Assembly: GCF_013391085.1 (NCBI RefSeq)
Contig: NZ_CP058334.1
Coordinates: forward strand, 930,001 to 994,000
Direction: 5' to 3'
DNA from: Natronomonas halophila
Lineage (GTDB): Archaea > Halobacteriota > Halobacteria > Halobacteriales > Haloarculaceae
Length of the DNA: 64,000 bases
The position numbers and the translations under genes are program-made. Positions 60,609 through 64,000 of this stretch are shown piece by piece. The number at the start of each line of letters is the position of its first letter. Within the stretch, counting starts at the first letter, position 1. A model generated the notes under the pieces. The model saw nothing but the letters and a program-made list of their open reading frames with translations, did no database searches and had not been told where the DNA came from.

Positions 60609-62465
60609 TCAGTCGTGCCGTCCCTCGAACTCGCGGCGTTCGGCCGCAATCTGCTCGGCGAGTTCGTCGTCGTCCGGCAGCGGGCCGTAATCGAAGTCCG
60701 CCAGTTCGTCGCGATTCTGACGAATCTCGTCGCGCCGCCGGTCGGTCGCGTCGGCGTCGACGGTGTCGTCATCGTCGAGGACGACACCGTATTCGTCGCG
60801 AGCGGCTTCGGCCGATATCAGCCCGCGGCGGACCTCCGTCGCGACGGTTTCGGTCTCGCGTTCGAGCGGGTCGCCGAGCCCGCCGCCGCCGGCGGTGCTG
60901 AAGACGAGTTTGTCGCCGGCCTGCACCGCGACGTTCTCGACCTTCGACGGGAGTTCCTCCACGGTTCCGTCGGTTCGGATGAGCTTCTTCTCGCTCGTCT
61001 GTGCGTGCGAGCCCCCGTCGACGCCCCACGGGTAGGTGTGGGCGCGGTCGTCCTGGAAGGTAATCGCGCCGTCTTCCTCGAAGGTGTAGACTTTCGTAAT
61101 CCCGTGGCCGCCGCGGAAGGTGCCCGCCCCGCCGGTGTCCGCTCGGGTGCTGTACTCGTCGATAGTCAGCGGGTAGTACGCTTCCTGATACTCGGCGGGA
61201 ACCGTCCGGAAGAGCGGCCACCACGAGTGGCCGTCGAGGCCGTCGCCGCCCGGTCGGGCTGGGATGCCGCCGTAGAGGATTTCGAGCATCTGGAAGTCGT
61301 TGCCCTCCGAGTCGGTGCCGGCGTAGACGAGGTTCGGTGACGTGCCGTAGCTGCCGGCCACCGAGAAGCCGTCGATGAGCTTCGAGAACGTCGCCTGCAG
61401 GACGTCGAACTGCCGAGCCATCATCGGGAGTCGGTTCCCGAGCGCGGCCGGATATTCGGGTTGGACGACCGTTCCCTCTGGTAGGGTCACCTCGAAGAGG
61501 TCGTAGTACCCGTCGTTGAACGTCAACAGCGGGTCGAACGCCATGATGAGGAAGACCCCTGTGAACATCTTGAACATCTTCTCGTTCAGGAGGAAGTTCA
61601 CCGTCCCGGGTACCTGCTCGTCGGTCCCGGTCCAGTCCAGATGGACGGTATCGCCTTCCCGGTAGATTTCGAGGTGGAGTTTGATGGGGCCGTTGCCCAT
61701 CCCGTCGTCGTCGACGTAATCCTCGAACGTGTAGCGTTCGCCCTCGGGGACGAACTCGTTGATGAGGTTTATCATCCCGTCCCGGGTGCGGTCGAGGATG
61801 GCGTCACAGCCCTCCAGATACGTCTCCTTGCCGAATCGGTCACAGAGTTCGTGGACGCGTGTCTCGGCGGCCTTCGTTCCGGCCGCCAGTGCCTTGATGT
61901 CGGCTTCGGCGTGGTCCGGCAGGCGCGTGTTGTGCGCGAACGTCTCGAGGAGTTCGCTGTCGAACTCCCCGCCCTTGTACAACTTGACCGGTGGGAGGCG
62001 AATCCCCTCCTCGAAGATGGTCGTCGCCTGCACCGGCATGCTCCCGGGAGTCTTCCCCCCGACGTCCATCAGGTTGCCCCACTGGCTGGAGAAGCCGACG
62101 AGGTCGCCCTCGTAGAAGATGGGCCGCAGCAGCAACATGTCCGGCGTGTGGGAGACGGCGCCGGCACACATGTACGGGTCGTTGGTGGCGATGACGTCGC
62201 CGTCCTCGAGGTCGTCCCAGTCGAACGGCGAGTTCTCGATTATCGTGTCGATGGCCGACCCGAACTGGCCCATGACCATTCGCCCGTGACGGTCGGCGAT
62301 GAGCGGGAACTGGTCGGACTGTTCCCGGATGACCGGGCTGATGGCGGTCGTCTCGACGACACGGTCCATCTCGTCGCGGGTGTTGGCCAGCGTGCTCTCG
62401 ATGATATCGAGCGTCGTCGCGTCGATATCGTGTTCGCCGACGAAATCCGGCGATTCAGCGCTCAT
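60609..62465 (-). CDS. hyuB: Hydantoinase/oxoprolinase subunit B
   Basis: A 618-residue HyuB-type subunit of ATP-dependent (N-methyl)hydantoinase/oxoprolinase/acetone-carboxylase-like enzymes. Typical segments: ANTRDEMDRVVETTAISPVIREQSD near the start, VIATNDPYMCAGAVSHTPDMLLLRPIF with metal-site residues, VQPEYPAALGNR and the C-terminal GGGLGDPLERE. Only together with HyuA does it cleave the ring. It overlaps the upstream hyuA gene by 4 nt (ATGA). Confidence 0.92.
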   Translation of the reverse strand: MSAESPDFVGEHDIDATTLDIIESTLANTRDEMDRVVETTAISPVIREQSDQFPLIADRHGRMVMGQFGSAIDTIIENSPFDWDDLEDGDVIATNDPYMCAGAVSHTPDMLLLRPIFYEGDLVGFSSQWGNLMDVGGKTPGSMPVQATTIFEEGIRLPPVKLYKGGEFDSELLETFAHNTRLPDHAEADIKALAAGTKAAETRVHELCDRFGKETYLEGCDAILDRTRDGMINLINEFVPEGERYTFEDYVDDDGMGNGPIKLHLEIYREGDTVHLDWTGTDEQVPGTVNFLLNEKMFKMFTGVFLIMAFDPLLTFNDGYYDLFEVTLPEGTVVQPEYPAALGNRLPMMARQFDVLQATFSKLIDGFSVAGSYGTSPNLVYAGTDSEGNDFQMLEILYGGIPARPGGDGLDGHSWWPLFRTVPAEYQEAYYPLTIDEYSTRADTGGAGTFRGGHGITKVYTFEEDGAITFQDDRAHTYPWGVDGGSHAQTSEKKLIRTDGTVEELPSKVENVAVQAGDKLVFSTAGGGGLGDPLERETETVATEVRRGLISAEAARDEYGVVLDDDDTVDADATDRRRDEIRQNRDELADFDYGPLPDDDELAEQIAAERREFEGRHD

Positions 62466-64000
62466 CGGCCATCACCTCGCGTGATTTCGATGTTCGCATA
62501 GCGGTCGATGGTCGCGGTGTGGTCCGGCTGAACGACGACCGTCGAGTCGTCGTCGATGACGATGGCCGGCCCCGCAATCTCGTTGCCCGGTCGCAGCTCG
62601 GTTCGGTCGTAGATTGGCGTGTCATGGTAGCTGCCGTCGAAATACACCTCGTCGGTGTCCACCAACGCGTCGCTGGGGTCGGTACCTTCGAGGTCCGCCG
62701 CTTCGATCGTGACGCCTTGCATCGTCCCCTTGCCGATGACCCGAAGGTTGGCGATCTCCAGCGGCGCATCGAGGGAGAAGCCGAACCGGCGGTCGTGGCG
62801 ACTCTCGAAGTCGCCCTTGATTTCGGCGAGGCCCGTCTCGCTTCGCAGGTTGTCGATGTCGATAGGGATGGACATCTGGATGTCCTGTCGGAAGTAGCGA
62901 CACTCCGCGAAGTACTCGAAGGCGTGGTTTTCCTCGTCGACGCCTTCGGAGTTCAGCCAGTCGGTCGCTTCCTCGCGCAGGGTCCGGAGTTCGTCGTAGA
63001 CATCGTCGCCGGTGACATCGTCGTCAGTCTGGAGGTAGGTTTCCGAGAACTCGTTTTGCACGTCGGAGGTGAGAAAGCCGAACGCCGACATGACGCCGGG
63101 GCCCGGCGGGATGACGAGCGGATACGAATCCATCACGTCCGCGAGCGCGTTGGCGTGCATCGGGCCCGCGCCGCCGAAGGCGACGAGACCGAAGTCGCGC
63201 GGGTCGTACCCTCGCTCGACGGATACCACACGGAGGGCACCGTGCATGTTCTCGTTGACGATATCGAGAATTGCCTGTGCGGCCTCCTCAATCGAACTGC
63301 CTCGCTCCTCGGCGATACCGGCGATGGCCTCGCGGGCCGCCTCATGGTCGAGGTCCATCTTCCCGCCCAGTTGAACACCCGATGGGATGCGACCGAGGAC
63401 GACGTTCGCATCGGTAACCGTCGGCTCCTCGCCACCCTGTCCGTAGCAGGCTGGACCGGGGTCGGCACCGCTGCTTTCCGGGCCAACCTGCAGCGATCCG
63501 CTCAACTGGACGCGAGCGACCGAACCGCCGCCCGCACCTACCGTGTTCACGTCGACCGACCGGGACTTGAACTCCCGATACCCGACCTTTGTTTGGCGCG
63601 TCGTCTCGGGCGTCCCGTCTTCGACCAGCGAGACGTCCGTCGACGTACCGCCCATGTCCAGCGTGAGTACATCGGGAACGCCCTTTTTCGCGGCGATAGC
63701 TGCGGCACCGACGACGCCGCCACTCGGGCCGGAGAGCGCGAGTTCGACCGGCTGACTCTTGGCGGCCTCCGAACTCATCAGTCCGCCGTCGGACCGAACG
63801 ACGTTCATTTTGGCCGTCGACCCGGCCTCGTCCAGCGACGCGTCGAGGTCGTCGAGATACTGAATGACCTTCGGGCGGGCGTAGTCGTTGATAACCGTCG
63901 TGAGCGTCCGTTCGTACTCGCCGTACTCCGGGACGATTTCCGAGGATATCGAAACGGGCAATTCAGAGGTTTCCTCTTCGACGATCTCCCGGACCCGTTC
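62462..64000 (-). CDS. hyuA: Hydantoinase/oxoprolinase subunit A (partial, N-terminus beyond the window)
   Basis: The C-terminal 512 residues of a HyuA-type ATPase subunit; the frame is open to the right edge, and comparison with the usual length (about 680 residues) suggests roughly 170 residues are missing. Family segments: YARPKVIQYLDDLD, LSGPSGGVVGAAAIAAKKG, LTLDMGGTSTDVSLV (the ASKHA phosphate motif) and DYxPxDFG-like YDPRDFGLVAFGGAGPMHA. It makes the ATP-dependent part of hydantoin-ring cleavage together with HyuB. Confidence 0.93.
   Translation of the reverse strand, partial: ERVREIVEEETSELPVSISSEIVPEYGEYERTLTTVINDYARPKVIQYLDDLDASLDEAGSTAKMNVVRSDGGLMSSEAAKSQPVELALSGPSGGVVGAAAIAAKKGVPDVLTLDMGGTSTDVSLVEDGTPETTRQTKVGYREFKSRSVDVNTVGAGGGSVARVQLSGSLQVGPESSGADPGPACYGQGGEEPTVTDANVVLGRIPSGVQLGGKMDLDHEAAREAIAGIAEERGSSIEEAAQAILDIVNENMHGALRVVSVERGYDPRDFGLVAFGGAGPMHANALADVMDSYPLVIPPGPGVMSAFGFLTSDVQNEFSETYLQTDDDVTGDDVYDELRTLREEATDWLNSEGVDEENHAFEYFAECRYFRQDIQMSIPIDIDNLRSETGLAEIKGDFESRHDRRFGFSLDAPLEIANLRVIGKGTMQGVTIEAADLEGTDPSDALVDTDEVYFDGSYHDTPIYDRTELRPGNEIAGPAIVIDDDSTVVVQPDHTATIDRYANIEITRGDGR

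Overview
The window is chromosomal DNA from a halophilic archaeon (class Halobacteria). Evidence: GC-rich coding DNA with strong third-position GC bias, very acidic proteins, TATA boxes about 25 nt upstream of start codons with almost no leader, archaeal transcription factor E, a Trm56-type tRNA methyltransferase, a bacterio-opsin-activator-type regulator, a PGF-CTERM surface protein and an Nuo complex without NuoEFG. I cannot name the genus. I see no rRNA, tRNA, CRISPR array, transposase or prophage gene.

Layout. 1-6.9 kb holds the end of a probable MscS channel gene, an O-methyltransferase, an acyl-CoA ligase, a thioredoxin-like protein, an EamA transporter, a DUF420 protein, 5-formyl-THF cyclo-ligase and an ABC-2 exporter. 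6.9-24.3 kb is a large terminal-oxidase locus. It carries a fused subunit I/III gene (coxAC) with its CuA subunit II, a second set (subunits II, III and I), subunit IV, heme O synthase with a CtaA-like N-terminal half, and about a dozen small membrane proteins. 24.3-30.1 kb holds a second acyl-CoA ligase, a methylmalonyl-CoA-mutase-type large subunit, a CBS-ParB protein and a TrkA-N/DHH phosphoesterase. 30.1-41.0 kb is the complex I cluster (nuoA-B-CD-H-I, then J1-J2-K-L-M-N), all on the minus strand. 41.2-45.6 kb holds purK-purE, a GNAT protein, lumazine synthase and an aminotransferase. 45.8-54.0 kb holds a Bat-like regulator, a Gly/Met-rich coiled-coil protein, a PGF-CTERM protein with a membrane partner, DUF2797, a BsuPI-like protein, a sugar-nucleotide epimerase and a hybrid-sensor histidine kinase. 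54.0-58.8 kb is an informational cluster: trm56, tfe, DUF2110, DUF5803 lipoprotein, a CinA/MoaB-like protein and an ATP-NAD kinase. 58.8-64.0 kb is a minus-strand catabolic operon: hydantoinase A (cut by the window end), hydantoinase B, a cysteine hydrolase and a PEP mutase/isocitrate lyase family enzyme.

How the genes work together. Complex I and two heme-copper oxidases form most of an aerobic respiratory chain within 34 kb, with cofactor-assembly genes inserted among them. The oxidase locus also contains two paralogous membrane proteins with a conserved Cys-x-x-Cys motif, plausible assembly factors.

The most unusual non-coding feature is a dispersed, strongly structured intergenic repeat present five times (9.50, 9.95, 18.43, 36.66 and 43.99 kb). 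Its core is a long hairpin bounded by TTTTTGC and GCAAAAA, whose stem sequences differ between copies while pairing is kept. Three copies start within a few bases of the stop codon of a respiratory gene, so a (possibly bidirectional) terminator role is likely.
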